A stretch of DNA of 64,000 nt from Anaeramoeba flamelloides (lineage: Eukaryota; Metamonada; Anaeramoebidae): assembly GCA_027625915.1 (NCBI GenBank), contig JANTQA010000008.1, positions 13,393,001 through 13,457,000 on the forward strand, written 5' to 3'. The notes under the pieces are model-generated. The model worked only from the letters and a program-made list of their open reading frames with translations, had not been told where the DNA came from and made no database searches. Position numbers and translations under genes: made by a program. Of the stretch, positions 35,049-46,481 are shown in pieces. The number at the start of each line of letters is the position of its first letter. The stretch's first letter is position 1.

Positions 35049-35841
35049 ATTAAAACACAATCATATTTTTTTCTTTTTTATTTCTTTTTTTTTTTTTTTT
35101 GTTTAAATTATTTTATTTTTTTTATCTTTAGAACACAAATACAGACCAAAAAAAAAAAAAAAATAATAATTTAAAAAGGATCAAAAAGATAAGAATTAAA
35201 GGAAGAAGGGACAGCAGTTTCATCTCAAATTCTTAACCCCTTCAATTCTTTCTTTTTGTTTATTTTATCAAAGTAAAATAAAACTAATAAAAAAAAAAAA
35301 ATTTAACAATAAAAATTGATTGATACTTTAAAAAATATTTTCCATTTATTTATTAGTTTGTTTAATTTCATAAAGTCATTTTCACTTCCATCAAAAAACA
35401 AAAAATTTCAAAATTCATTTTTTTTTCTTGTTGTGAATTCAAATGAATAATTTTTAACCAAGTTGTAATTTGGTACTAAAGGACGTTCTTAGAATTTAGC
35501 TCAAATAAATTTTATCTTTATTTGATTTAAATGCTTTTCCGTATTACAAACAGTCCTTTTGGGATTTTTTTGAGAATTAAAAAAATGAAATTTAACATTT
35601 AGAAATCCCTTCTTTTTTTTTTTTCAACAAAATATTTCACGGAAAGCATCAAATTAGTTTATATTAATAAAATAAGGAAAATTTGATAATGTTACTTTAG
35701 GAAATTTGAGCTTTTTCAAAATAGAAAAAACTTTGGAAATCACAGAAACCAAAGTTTACCAATCATTATTCGAGTGTTTTTTTATTCGTTTTAAGGATGA
35801 AGGTTCCATTTTTTCTTTAAAAAAATATGAGTGCTATTTGG

Positions 35842-35881
35842 TTTCTGTGATTTCTGTGATTTCTGTGATTTCTGTGATTTC
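35842..35881. repeat. 9-bp tandem repeat (TTTCTGTGA), about 4.4 copies
   Basis: Four perfect units plus a partial one. An inverted single unit with flank, 'gaaatcacagaaaccaaa', lies about 100 bp upstream (around 35736-35753), so the array sits in the right arm of a small stem-loop. Confidence 0.9.
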
Positions 35882-36169
35882 GTTTATTTTTGATTGAAGA
35901 AAAATTAGAATTTTTCATTTTAATTTTTCTTGTATTAATCTTTTACAGGTTACAAAGTAACAATGGTCAAATAATTGTAATTTTAAGGATTGGTCAGAAT
36001 TAATGATTAGAGAAAAATGATCAAATTTTCAAATCCTGTTTTTGTGGAAAGAGATCAAAGATTCATTATTTGATTTAAAAACCTCTTATTTTTGATTTGA
36101 TCAAACATTTAGCTCTTTTATAATCTTTATTTCTGTCAAAGTGGCTCAAAATTTTTTTCCCAAATATGA

Positions 36170-36480
36170 ATTAGTTTTTAAAAATGAACTTTGAAAAGCA
36201 TACAAAAAAAAGTAGAATAATACCCATCTGGGAATAGTTGATATCCATATGAAGCAAATCTAATCTTTCTATATATTTTCTTAAAAATTACGTTTCTCAA
36301 ATTCTTAGTTCTAACATAGAGAAAAAACAACAAATGTTCATTTTGGTGTTTGATAGAAAGATCAAATACAATCCCAATAGAAATCAATAATGTTTTTATA
36401 TAATCATAACCACTGTTTTCAATAACATTAGAATAACACCTTTTTGCTCTTGATTATAGATAATCGTAATAAAAAAAAAA
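36170..36480. repeat. Dispersed repeat family E, copy 1
   Basis: Related to about 42340-42640 in the same orientation: 'aaatgaactt', 'atatattttcttaaaaatt', 'tcaataacattaaaataac' type blocks. The 69-codon minus-strand frame at 36178-36387 lies inside it and is not kept open in the other copy. Confidence 0.5.
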
Positions 36481-38639
36481 TTGCAGATGAATTACATATA
36501 AATAAAAAATTGAAAAAAAAAAAAGAAAAAATGAAAAATATGTAAAAATGATTCCAATATTGAATTTTCAAAATAAAATTTTTCTAATAATATCCCTTCG
36601 TACCTTCATACCATATGTAATTTACTCATTATTGGTAGATACCTTTGACGCGAACATAGTGAAAAGGGCAAGTAAAATTTGTTTTGGAATATTGTTTAAT
36701 AATTTGATAACTAAAATAAAAAAAAAAAACTTTTTTAAATTACTTCATTTCTAATAATATTTTTTTTTTCTTATTTTTTGAATTGTTTTCTCTTTTCTTA
36801 AACAAAACAGCCCTAAAAGAAAAACCAACCTTAAAAATTTCTCTAAATTATCCTTTTTTTCCATTATATTTTTCTTTTATATCTTGACATATTATATTTA
36901 ATTCCAAAAAATCTTCAAAAAAAAGTTCCTTAAATATTCGAGGTTTAACTTATTTTTGACAATTTCAATTATTTATCAAAATAATTCCATTCAAAAAATC
37001 ATTTGATTTTTAATCAAATTCCAATTTTTTTCATTAGACATTTCTTTCAAAAATATCCTCAAATTCATATCTTTTAACTAATAATACATCAAGCAAACAC
37101 TCAAAAATTACCAAAAGGGAGATTTCATCAAAATATTATTGTTTTTGGCTAATTATTTGAGTCAAAATCACTCCAAAAAATTAAACAAAAAAGATGAGAT
37201 CTTTTTCTGAAAATTGATTTTTAAAATTGAATTCTTTTGAAAATGATAATTCATTTCCTGATGTATTATAAAAGTGGTTATATTACAAGTTTCATTAAAT
37301 TTTTGTTGAATAATTACCCAATTCCCTGTGAGGAAAAAAGAAATAACAGTTGTGAATTCATTAAGGGTGGTAACATCAAAATATAAAAATTGAAAATGTT
37401 GTAGGATCTGAAATAAAAAAAAATAAATAAGAGTTAGTATTCCGTTAATACGGCAAGATTTTTTCAAGAAGTTATTCAATCAAAATGTGAAAAAATTAAA
37501 AAAAAATAAAATAAAGAACTTTATTTATATGTATAATCTTTTTTTTTTTTATTAATATTTGGATAAATGTTTTTTCTGTTGAAAAAAAAATTTATAAAAA
37601 AAATTTTGTTGCTTCAGGCTATTCGAAATTTTATGATTCTAGTCCATTATTGATTTTTCAATTTTTTGAAAAAAAAAAGAAAAAAAAATAATAACATTTT
37701 ATTTTTTTTGGTTTTGCTTGTTGTAATTGTTATTTTTTCTTGGGAATCTTTTTTTTTGATATCCACCTCTTCTTCTATTATAAGTTCTTACTTGGAATTT
37801 TGTATTGTCTCCAAAAATTTTGAGTTCACCGATCATTTTTTTGGTTACTTTGTCAACCTATTAGTTTTTGTAAAATTTTGTTATGTACATAAAGTATAAT
37901 ATTATATAGTAATGATAAGATAATTAATTTTATATCAAAAAACTCTTTTATAAAAAAAATATTTCTTTCTTTCTTTCTTTCTTTATATTTTATCAAATAA
38001 AGGAATGGTTTACTGGTTAATAATATTTAAATAGTAACTTTTTTTTTTCCATGACAATGAAAAATTACAATGGGAAAAAGATTTGATGAAATAATTATTA
38101 AAATTACTTTTTAAATGTAAAAAATCTATTGATATTTTTTTATTTTTAATAGGAAAAATGATCCTAATTTTGCCAGTAATAGTTTCCTTTTTTAAAAAAT
38201 AAATTAATTATTTTTAACAGAATTTATTATATTTGTTTTAAAAAAGTGTGTAATGATAGCTTTAAAAAGTTGATGGTCAAATTGTTTGATTAACTTTTTT
38301 TGGCAGTTCAAGTAACACTTTTTTAAAATGGTTGTGTTAGGATCATTTTTTTGATTACAAATCACAAATTTTTATCAAGTAAAAAAAAATAAAATAAAAT
38401 CAAGAATCCTTTACACTAAAATTCCAAATATTTAGAATTAATATAATATAATTTATGAATAAAATTCCATTTAAAAGTTAAAACCCTTTAAACAAACTCA
38501 TTTCCTAAAAGTGGAAATTAAAAGTTGTAATAATCCATCTCAAAACTGTTCCATTTAGGTTTTTAAACCCTTTTATGTATACTCTTTAAGCCTTTGGTTT
38601 GAACTTTTTGGGAATTACTTTATGAAAAGACTTTTTCGT

Positions 38640-39105
38640 TTATTTATTTATTTATTGTGAGAAAGGAGTAATTAAAGAAAATTTACTAAATAAAAAAGAG
38701 AAGAAGAAAAATAATTAAAATACTAATGTAAAAAAATATTATATCATTTACATGACCAAATTAAAAATTATCCACTGTCGTTAGGTTTTCCTGGATTTGA
38801 AAGAATTGAGTAAAATACTTGATTTTACTAAATTATTTCGAATTCTGGAAAACCGCCGTTAGCTTTTTTTTTTTTGAGAAATAAAAAGAAAATATAAGAA
38901 ATTTTCTTTTTATTTCTCAAATTAAATAAAAGCTCCGTTAGGTTTCATTGAGTTTTCTGTTTTTTTGGAAAATCGATGGATTTTTGTTAAATTTTTTTTA
39001 CTTTAAAAATAAAATAGAAAAACTCAAGAAAAACTAGGCACTTGATGACACTTGACGACACTTCTCCTGAAACACGAGGAGTAAAAACCCGATAGAAAAA
39101 TTATC
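38640..39105. repeat. Left arm of inverted repeat flanking eS17
   Basis: Reverse complement of about 44989-45340. Shared blocks include 'gtgagaaaggagtaattaaa', 'ttacatgaccaaattaaaaa', 'gattttactaaattattt' and the inner end 'gtaaaaacccgatagaaa'. It carries the 'AGTGCC' repeat sequence at its inner part. The arms enclose 5.9 kb with the eS17 gene and two MITEs. Confidence 0.7.
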
Positions 39106-39491
39106 AGACTTTTTCGTTATTTGAAAATTTTTAATATGTTTGGTAAAGCCTTTTAAATTTGTGTATATGCTTGCTGTTTCAAACAAAAATTTTCCAGTTT
39201 GTTAAATAATCAAAGTAATTCAATAAGTTGATTGGGCATGTGTGAAATACTCTTTCTTAATTTAAATTACACATTTTTCGCTTTATTTGAAGACAGAAAA
39301 TGGAATTACTTTAGATTTTATTTAGTCGATCGTCTAATTAAGAGATGAATGGAATTGAAAATTTTTAAACAATTTTAGGGATATTTTGTCTTCTTGAAAA
39401 CATTAAAAAATGGTTTTTAAAAAAAAAAAAAGAAAATGTAAAGTTCTTCTTCTTTTTTCTTTTTTTCTTTTTTTCTTTTTTTGTTGTTCTT

Positions 39492-40125
39492 TTATTTAAT
39501 TTTTTTGAAAATGTTAAAAGTTTTGGAATTTGTTTGATAAAGAACTCTTTGAAAATATTTTGTTTTCATTTGCTATCAGAAAAAAAAAAAAAAAAAAAAA
39601 AAATTTATTTTTAATCTCCGTTTTTGTGATATAAAAGAGCATTTCGTTTTAAAAACAATAAACTTACATAAACAAAGTCCTTTTCAACATAAGATTTTTC
39701 TGGGACCCAATTGTCTCTTCTTTCTTTTTCTTCTTCTTGGAGTTTAATTGAGATTCCTGGAACTGGACCTCTTTCAATTCTTTTCATTAAGTGTGTGACA
39801 TAACCAGCAATCTAATTTTGTGAATAGAAAATTAAAAAAAAAAAAAAAAAAAGAACAAAAAGCAAAACGAAAACAAAAAAAGAAAAAAAAAAATTTAAAG
39901 CAAGAAAAGTTAAAAGAGAAGATCAATTAGTAGACTTAAACAGACAATTGTTCTTGAGAATCTTATTTAAAAACAAACCTTGTTTCTGAGTCTTTTTGTT
40001 GGGATTGAAGCAACTTCACTACAGATTTTTTTGTTTACTTGAAAATCGATAGTAAGTTTGGTATAATATTTTTCGACAATCAAACGTGCTGCTCTTTTTA
40101 CTGTTTTTGTTCTTACTCTACCCAT
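39492..40125 (-). CDS. RPS17: 40S ribosomal protein eS17 (RPS17), 3 exons
   Basis: Exon 1 is 40125-39979 and exon 2 39811-39668. Together they encode 97 residues that match eS17 throughout: [80 protein letters not shown]. Exon 2 ends at a clean donor (tat|gtaagt). A third exon is expected; the best acceptor (ctgatag) is at 39573, giving an exon 39572-39492 in phase 0 and a total of 123 residues, near the family's 130-135. In that frame the tail does not closely match eS17. The +1 frame reads [16 protein letters not shown], which looks closer to the family's C-terminus, so either a sequence indel or another acceptor may be involved. eS17 is a 40S head/beak protein. Exons 1-2 are certain; the last exon is tentative. 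Confidence 0.9.
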
Positions 40126-41580
40126 TGTTAATTAATTCTTTTTGTTTTTTAATTTGAAAATAATAAAGAATTTTAAAAAGGGTAAAAAAAAGTAAATAAG
40201 AAAGAAAAAGGAAAGAAGATCAGAGAGTTGAGGTAATGGTTTGATATTTTAAAAGATCTTTTTGATAGAAGAAAATTTTAAGTGAAAAAAAAAAAGTACT
40301 TTGGAGAATACAATTAAAAAAAAATGATTAAAAAGTGCTGAGACAAATTTCAGATTTATTGTTCTTTGTCACAAAGGAAAGCCACAGTTTTTAATTTTTG
40401 GGTTTTATGATCTCAAACGATTTGAGGTGCAACAGCATAACTTATTTTTAATGAAAAATGAATCTAAGTGTTTTGCTACTGTTAATTGTAAAATAAAGAG
40501 ATCAAAATTTTAATTAATCTTTCCCAAATAATCACATTTCATGAATTTAAATAAATCATCAAAAGTCCCATTTCTCAAAGACAAATTAATATTTTATGCT
40601 TGTTTAAAGAATTAAAAATATGAAATGATAATATTATTTATAAAATACAATTTTGGAAAGATGACTGAAAATTTTGTTCCAATTTATTTTGCAACAAATA
40701 GCATTAAATTTTAGACTTAGAAACGGATTTAAATCTCGTTGTGATGAGAAAAGTAATTATTTTCTTGATCATCGTCCACAGTTTTTTATATATTTCATTT
40801 TCATAATTGATCTTTTATCTCTTCACATTTTCTTGGCTTGAAGGGAAAGAGTAATTTAGATCGAATACATTCTATCTCAAATTTTTCTATTCTGATACAC
40901 TTTTTGAGAAGAAAAGGAGAGAATTTGTTTAATAAAAACATACCTTGTCTGATACTCTTAATCTCAGTACAATTTATATCCTCAGTATTTCTTGTTCATA
41001 AAAAATAGGAAATATTTTCAGAATTCCAACTATTTGTATATATTTTACTTTTCTTAGATCCTTTCAAAAAAGTGATTTTACAAAACTTCTTAATTTCCAT
41101 TTCAAATGAGTATATACAAATAAATTTCTAGGGCTATTATAAATAGTTTTTAACTTTTCTTTTAAAAGTTTGAAGTTTATAATAATTGAACTTGCTCGAA
41201 AATCTCTTAATGTCAATATTTTTTTAAAAATTTTCCTTCCAAAATCTATGGGACAATTTTTTTGTTTTTTGTTGGTCTCATTTAAACTTTAAAACAAGTA
41301 TTTTTATATCAATTTCTTCAGAACAAAATTTTTTTTAGATAAGTGAAAGTAAAATCAAAAAATTAAACAACATTCTTTGAGGTTGAATCCAAGTCACAAA
41401 TAGTCATACATTTTTTTTTACAAATAAAATGAAGTCTTTTAACCGATCTTACATTTTATTTTTTATTTGTAATTTGTGTTTTAGTTTATGAAACAGATGA
41501 TTGAATATAATCTCAACAAATTATTAATTCTGAATCCATTTTTTTGGTCAAACAAAAGAATTATCCCCCATCCCCCCCCC

Positions 41581-41616
<36 letters not shown>

Positions 41617-41814
41617 TATATTAATATTTCAGATAATAAGGATCTTGTATTTTGTAATAGTAAACAAAATGGTGATAAATACGATAAAAATTTTTTATAA
41701 TGCGAGAAATACAAAAGTATTTAACTATCAAATTTTTTATATAAAATGGAGAAATCAAATTAATCCCATCTAAAAAAATTAATTTTCTGTGAATAAAATA
41801 CTATTATTTACCTT

Positions 41815-42277
41815 AACTGTAGAGAGAAAAATGTTGGACACAGAAAAATGGTTGGACAGCATTTTTAATTGGGAACATTACTGAAAATGATTTTTAATTT
41901 CAATCATTTGTGAAATAACTAAAGAAATAACAATAATCTACTTATTAGAATAACGATTAATGTAATTCTACTTTTTCAAAACCTTATCTCTTATAATCTA
42001 AAGCAAGTTTAAAAATTACCATTTTCAGAATTAATAGTAAACTTTACTAAAACTTGGATTTTTGTTAAAATAGCATGATCTACTTTAGTTATCAACCATT
42101 CAAATGAGTATTCTACACAAACCACAGATTAATGAACTTTTAACACCTTTAAACCTGGATTTATATAAAATTCACCTAGTTATCAATAGGATTTGATTTT
42201 CAATTTGAGTAATGTTCCCAATTAAAAATGGTGTCCAACCATTTTTCTGTGTCCAACATTTTTCTCTCAACAGTAAT
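41815..42277. mobile_element. Tc1/mariner-like MITE with long terminal inverted repeats
   Basis: About 65-bp terminal inverted repeats: the left has 'gagagaaaaatgttggacac' then 'agaaaaatggttggaca', the right is its reverse complement, ending 'tttctctcaacagt'. The ACTGT/ACAGT ends next to TA and the GTTGGACA motif resemble Tc1/mariner-type termini. About 460 bp with a non-coding interior. The exact ends and TA duplication are approximate. Confidence 0.7.
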
Positions 42278-42339
42278 ATAATAAGCTAAATTTTTTTATG
42301 TCAAATTCTCCCAAATTTTTTTTCAAATACCAAAATTTT

Positions 42340-42650
42340 TTTATAAATGAACTTCGGAAAACAAATAAGAAATAAGTTGAATAATACACATCAAATGATA
42401 CTTGATACATATATGAAGGAAATTTAATCAATCAATATATTTTCTTAAAAATTTAAATCCTAAAATTCATAGGACACTTTGAGTTAAAAAAGTGTGTTCA
42501 CATTGAAACCCAGTGGGATATCAAAGAAAATCAATAAAAATTTTTTCGATCATTTTCACTGTCTCAATAACATTAAAATAACCTATTTTGATTTTGATAA
42601 TATACATCTTGCCATAAAAAAAAATTTGAAACACAAATTAGGCTATAAAA
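42340..42650. repeat. Dispersed repeat family E, copy 2
   Basis: Partner of 36170-36480. It begins about 60 bp to the right of the MITE at 41815-42277, and the two lie next to each other only at this locus. An A-rich tract follows. Confidence 0.45.
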
Positions 42651-42961
42651 AAAAAAATCAAAATAAAAAAAAAAAAAGGAAAAAAAAGAAAAAAAATGAA
42701 AATTTTTAAAAGGAAATAACAGAATAGATTTGTAAAAATAAAATAAAAAAAAAAATATTATCTTTAATTAAGAACATACGAAATCACAACCAATATATTG
42801 CTGATGAATTTATTTTAATTTGATTATTAACAATGAATATTTAATTAGAGAAGACATTGTTTAATTATTATCATTCCTTTCCTTTCTTATTAAGTTAATT
42901 TTTACGTCAACCTTATTATTGTTTTATTTGGGTCCCATTTTTATTTGTGGGTTTTTATATC

Positions 42962-43003
<42 letters not shown>
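42962..43003. repeat. Compound (CA)n(TA)n microsatellite
   Basis: About 9 CA units followed by about 12 TA units, the same order as at 32489-32539. Confidence 0.97.
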
Positions 43004-43160
43004 GGATCTCATTTTATTCAAGTAAATACTTGTTTTTTTTTTTCTTTATCAATCTTCTTCCCAATATAAAGAACAACCTTTTTGGAAAGAATCGAAAAAA
43101 AAAAAAAACAATTTTATTAAGATTTCATTTTTTCCTCTCGGTGAAAAGATTTATTTAGTA

Positions 43161-43357
43161 CAGTCAGTTTCACTTTTAAGGCACAAACTACAAACGAAAT
43201 TTAAGGCACAAAAAAAACTCAAATTAAGGAACAAAATTTGGAATTTTATTTTTTACAATTTATTTTTACTAGAATTTGAATTTTGTGCCTTAATTTGATA
43301 TTTTTATTGTACCTTAAATTTCGTTGAAAGTTTGTGTCTTAAATTTGAAACTAACTG
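43161..43357. mobile_element. Tc1/mariner-like MITE with TA duplication
   Basis: A 197-bp element flanked by TA on both sides (43159-43160 and 43358-43359). The ends are CAGTCAGTTTCAC and its inverse, ...GAAACTAACTG. The terminal inverted repeats run about 50 bp and include 'acgaaatttaaggcacaa'. A degraded relative is at 6347-6503. CAGT ends with TA target duplication are typical of the Tc1/mariner superfamily. Confidence 0.85.
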
Positions 43358-44988
43358 TATTAAATTTATTGTTTATGAATATTTCTGTGAAAAATTCATA
43401 TAAATACCATTTACCATCTTCTTCAAAAGATGAGCAATACACATTACGCCTTATATAATCACATCTTGGAATAAACAAACAATTGATTAATACCCCTGTT
43501 TTCAAAATAGGTATTATATATTGTATTATTCAAATGGAAGAAAACTATACATCATGTAAATTCAATTTATTCGAAGAAATGGACTTATTCCAAGGAAATC
43601 AAACTTTAGTCATAAAAATATAAAAAAAAATATGTTTGTAAAAAAATATATTTGACTTGTTTTTATATAATTGTTTTTTTTTATTATTAGTCGTTACTCT
43701 ACAGAAGATCAGTAGAGTAATATTTACAAAATAAGAGAATAGAAAACCATCATAAAAAAGCACAATTTATATTTTTTGTAGTTATTTACTAATTAATAAA
43801 TAATATCTTAATAATTTATCATATAACAAGTAAAAACAAGAATAAATGAGTGGCTATATTTTCTATTGAGGGTGCTTAACCAAGTTCTATAAAAAGATTT
43901 AATTTTTTAACCTAAATATATATCACTAAATACACAATAGTGAATATTGAATGTTCTAAAAAAATGTGTTTTTCGAATTTTCGAGGTAAATAATTTATTG
44001 CATGTATTTATCCAAATTTTGGTAATAGTAAACCAAACACCCATTTTGATTTTTTGGCTCAAAAAAATTTCCTATATTAAATCGCTTGGCGAATAAAAAT
44101 AATTGGTTTGAATAATAATTTTTTAAAAAAATGAAAAGATTAGTATTTACTAAGATATTTTTTTATTAAAATTATTATCAGTCTATTAAGATAAACAGAA
44201 ATTGTATTTACTATGACCAATATTTGAATAAATACTACAATTCTTTATTTACCTGGTAAATTGTAAAAAATCTATTTTTAGAACATTCATGTTTACACTA
44301 GTGTAAGTAATCTTTTGATTACTTATTTACTGTTTTTTTTTTAAAAATCTTTTTTGATAATGTATTTTTTTTAGATTTTAATGAGATCAAACACACAAAT
44401 AAACCATTTCTCAGTTAATGAGGAATAGTTTTAATTGATGTATAATATGTATTGAAAGCGTTTGGATAGATATTCGAAGAAAATATTTATTTTGGGAAAT
44501 TCCAAAAATGAAATGTTTTTTTTTCAATTGTTCTTTTATCCTTTTTTTTTTTTATGTTTTATATGCAATGAATTATTTTATAATTTTTTATTAATAATTG
44601 CAAGATCAGTAATTACCTAATTAAAAATTTGATATTATAATACTATTTAAACATTAAAAATGATTGTTGAAAAATGATCTTGATTTTATTGGAATTTTTA
44701 TCAATCTTCATTTGGGGAACCAAATGAACAATGTTTGTGTTTCTCAAGGTTTTTTCAAAGAATTCTAGTTTTTCAAATTTTGAGAAAATATTTCAATTGA
44801 TTAAATTTAATTCATATATGTACCAAATATTCTTTGATGTGCATTATTCTCTTTATTCTGGTTTTTTTTTCAAAAGTTAATTACAATAAATAATTGATAT
44901 TTGAAAATTTTTTTTGGAACCTTTGTTAGAAATAAAGTTTATGATGTACTTTTTTTAAAATTTTTGTTTTAATAAAAATTAATTTTTC

Positions 44989-45340
44989 TTTCTATCGGGT
45001 TTTTACCCCCCCCCAACCCTTCAGGGAAAGTATCGTAAGATGCCTAGCTATTTTTTAATTTAAGAAATTGAAAGAAAATTTATGAAAATTTCTTTTTATT
45101 TCTCAAAAAAAAAAAGCTAACTGCGGTTTTCCAGAATTCGAAATAATTTAGTAAAATCAATGATTTTACTCAATTCTTTCAAATCTTGTAAAACCTAACT
45201 ACAGTGGATAATTTTTAATTTGGTCATGTAAATGATATAATATTTTTTTAATATTTTAATTATTTTTCTTCTTCTCTTTTTTATTTAGTAAATTTTCTTT
45301 AATTACTCCTTTCTCACAATAAATAAATAAAAAAAAATCA
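44989..45340. repeat. Right arm of inverted repeat flanking eS17
   Basis: Reverse complement of about 38640-39105, but shorter because part of the 'AGTGCC' portion is missing. A run of nine C bases in 'tttttaccccccccc' interrupts the inner end compared with the partner. Confidence 0.7.
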
Positions 45341-45632
45341 ATTTTCAGAAGAAATCACTCACGTCATCTTATATATAGTACCAAATAAAAGTTCAATTAG
45401 GAATATTTATTTTGAATAAACTCTCATATCAAATGAAAGAAGAATTGTACTTTGGGGTTTTATAAATTTCATTTATATTATTTTTATTGAAATATATCGA
45501 ACACCTTGACATTGGTATTCAATTTTTAAATCTAACTGACTTACCAAAAATAATCAATTTTAATTGAACCACGATTTGGTACTATATATGAGATGATCTG
45601 GGTGGTTTCTTCTGAAAATTGATTTTCATCAA
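45336..45632. mobile_element. MITE-like element with about 50-bp terminal inverted repeats
   Basis: The left end is 'aatcaattttcagaagaaat' and runs to 'atatatagtaccaaat'. The right end 'tggtactatatatgagatga' through 'ttcttctgaaaattgatttt' is its reverse complement with a few changes. The interior is about 190 bp without coding capacity. It directly abuts the right arm of the eS17-flanking repeat. Confidence 0.65.
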
Positions 45633-46199
45633 TACAGCTCTAAAAATAGAGACTTGAATTGTATTTCGTATGATGATCTCAAATATCAAAAAGTTATACT
45701 ACTGTTAAATTCTATGAAAAACCAGAATATAGTGATTGATTATTTTTTTTTATTTTAAATATTTTGGATTTCTTTGGCAGTTTTATCGTTTTTAAAACAA
45801 TTTTAAAAAGAGATTTTAGTTCGAAATTATTGTTAAAACTATAATACATATCGATTTATTTGCAATTAAATTTTTGTCAAAAATTTTCTCAAAAATGGAA
45901 AAACATTTGGTCAAGTAATAAAAAATCAAAATAAAATTACAAAATAAATTAAATAAAACAAATTTACCTTTGATTAATTAAGATAATAATTCCCAAAGTA
46001 CCAACTGAAAATTCAAATCAAAATTCATTAAAAACAAAAAATTTGTATTCTATTTTTTTATTATTATTTTTATTATCAGTATTTTGATAATATGTTTTTC
46101 AATTTGAAAATTTTTTTTTTCTTTTAAAAAAAAAAAAAAAGCATAAATAGTCAATTATTTGTTGAACCTAAATTCGAGTTAGCATTCATGATCTCTCTC

Positions 46200-46383
46200 T
46201 TAAGGGAATAGTCTCTATTTTTTTTTTTTTTTTTGACCAATTTCTAAATAAGGATTCCTTATCTAGAAATAAGTTTAATATTGAAAATAAACAGGTATTT
46301 TCAAATCTAAGTAATTGGCAAAAAATTTTTTCAATCTCTATTAAATTTAGGTTTAAAAATTTAATAGAGACTAGTTCCTTAAT
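46200..46383. mobile_element. TTAAGG-ended MITE, copy 1
   Basis: 184 bp. The left end is TTAAGGGAATAGTCTCTATT and the right end the inverse, AATAGAGACTAGTTCCTTAA. A second copy in opposite orientation is at 62140-62322, with shared interior such as 'ttattttcaatatt' and the 'aaggagtccttat' type block. It lies about 100 bp beyond the Stealth gene stop codon. A TTAA target duplication would suggest a piggyBac-like mover, but this is inference. Confidence 0.8.
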
Positions 46384-46481
46384 GTTTTGTATTTTTTAAA
46401 ATTGAAATATCCTTTCTTCGGTCGAAAAACAAATAAAAACCGAGAGGATAATTCAACTAAAAAAAATTTTATCGAAATAAT

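Larger units (their letters stand above)
35049..38639. other. Non-coding region between uS7 and the eS17 block
   Basis: No supported gene. It contains a 9-bp tandem repeat (35842-35881), a repeat shared with 42340-42650 (36170-36480) and a TTTC microsatellite (about 37967-37986). The minus-strand frame at 37168-37479 includes a stretch, HFQFLYFDVTTLNEFTTV, with splice-acceptor-like 'tttcag' before it, but nothing recognisable follows. Confidence 0.45.
40126..46199. other. Long non-coding, MITE-rich region
   Basis: No supported gene. It contains three MITE-like elements (41815-42277, 43161-43357, 45336-45632), a family E repeat copy (42340-42650), a (CA)n(TA)n microsatellite (42962-43003), a C-run followed by an A-tract of about 30 bp (41573-41611), and the right arm of the eS17-flanking inverted repeat (44989-45340). 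The minus-strand frame at 43314-43505 overlaps a MITE end and is not supported. Confidence 0.5.
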
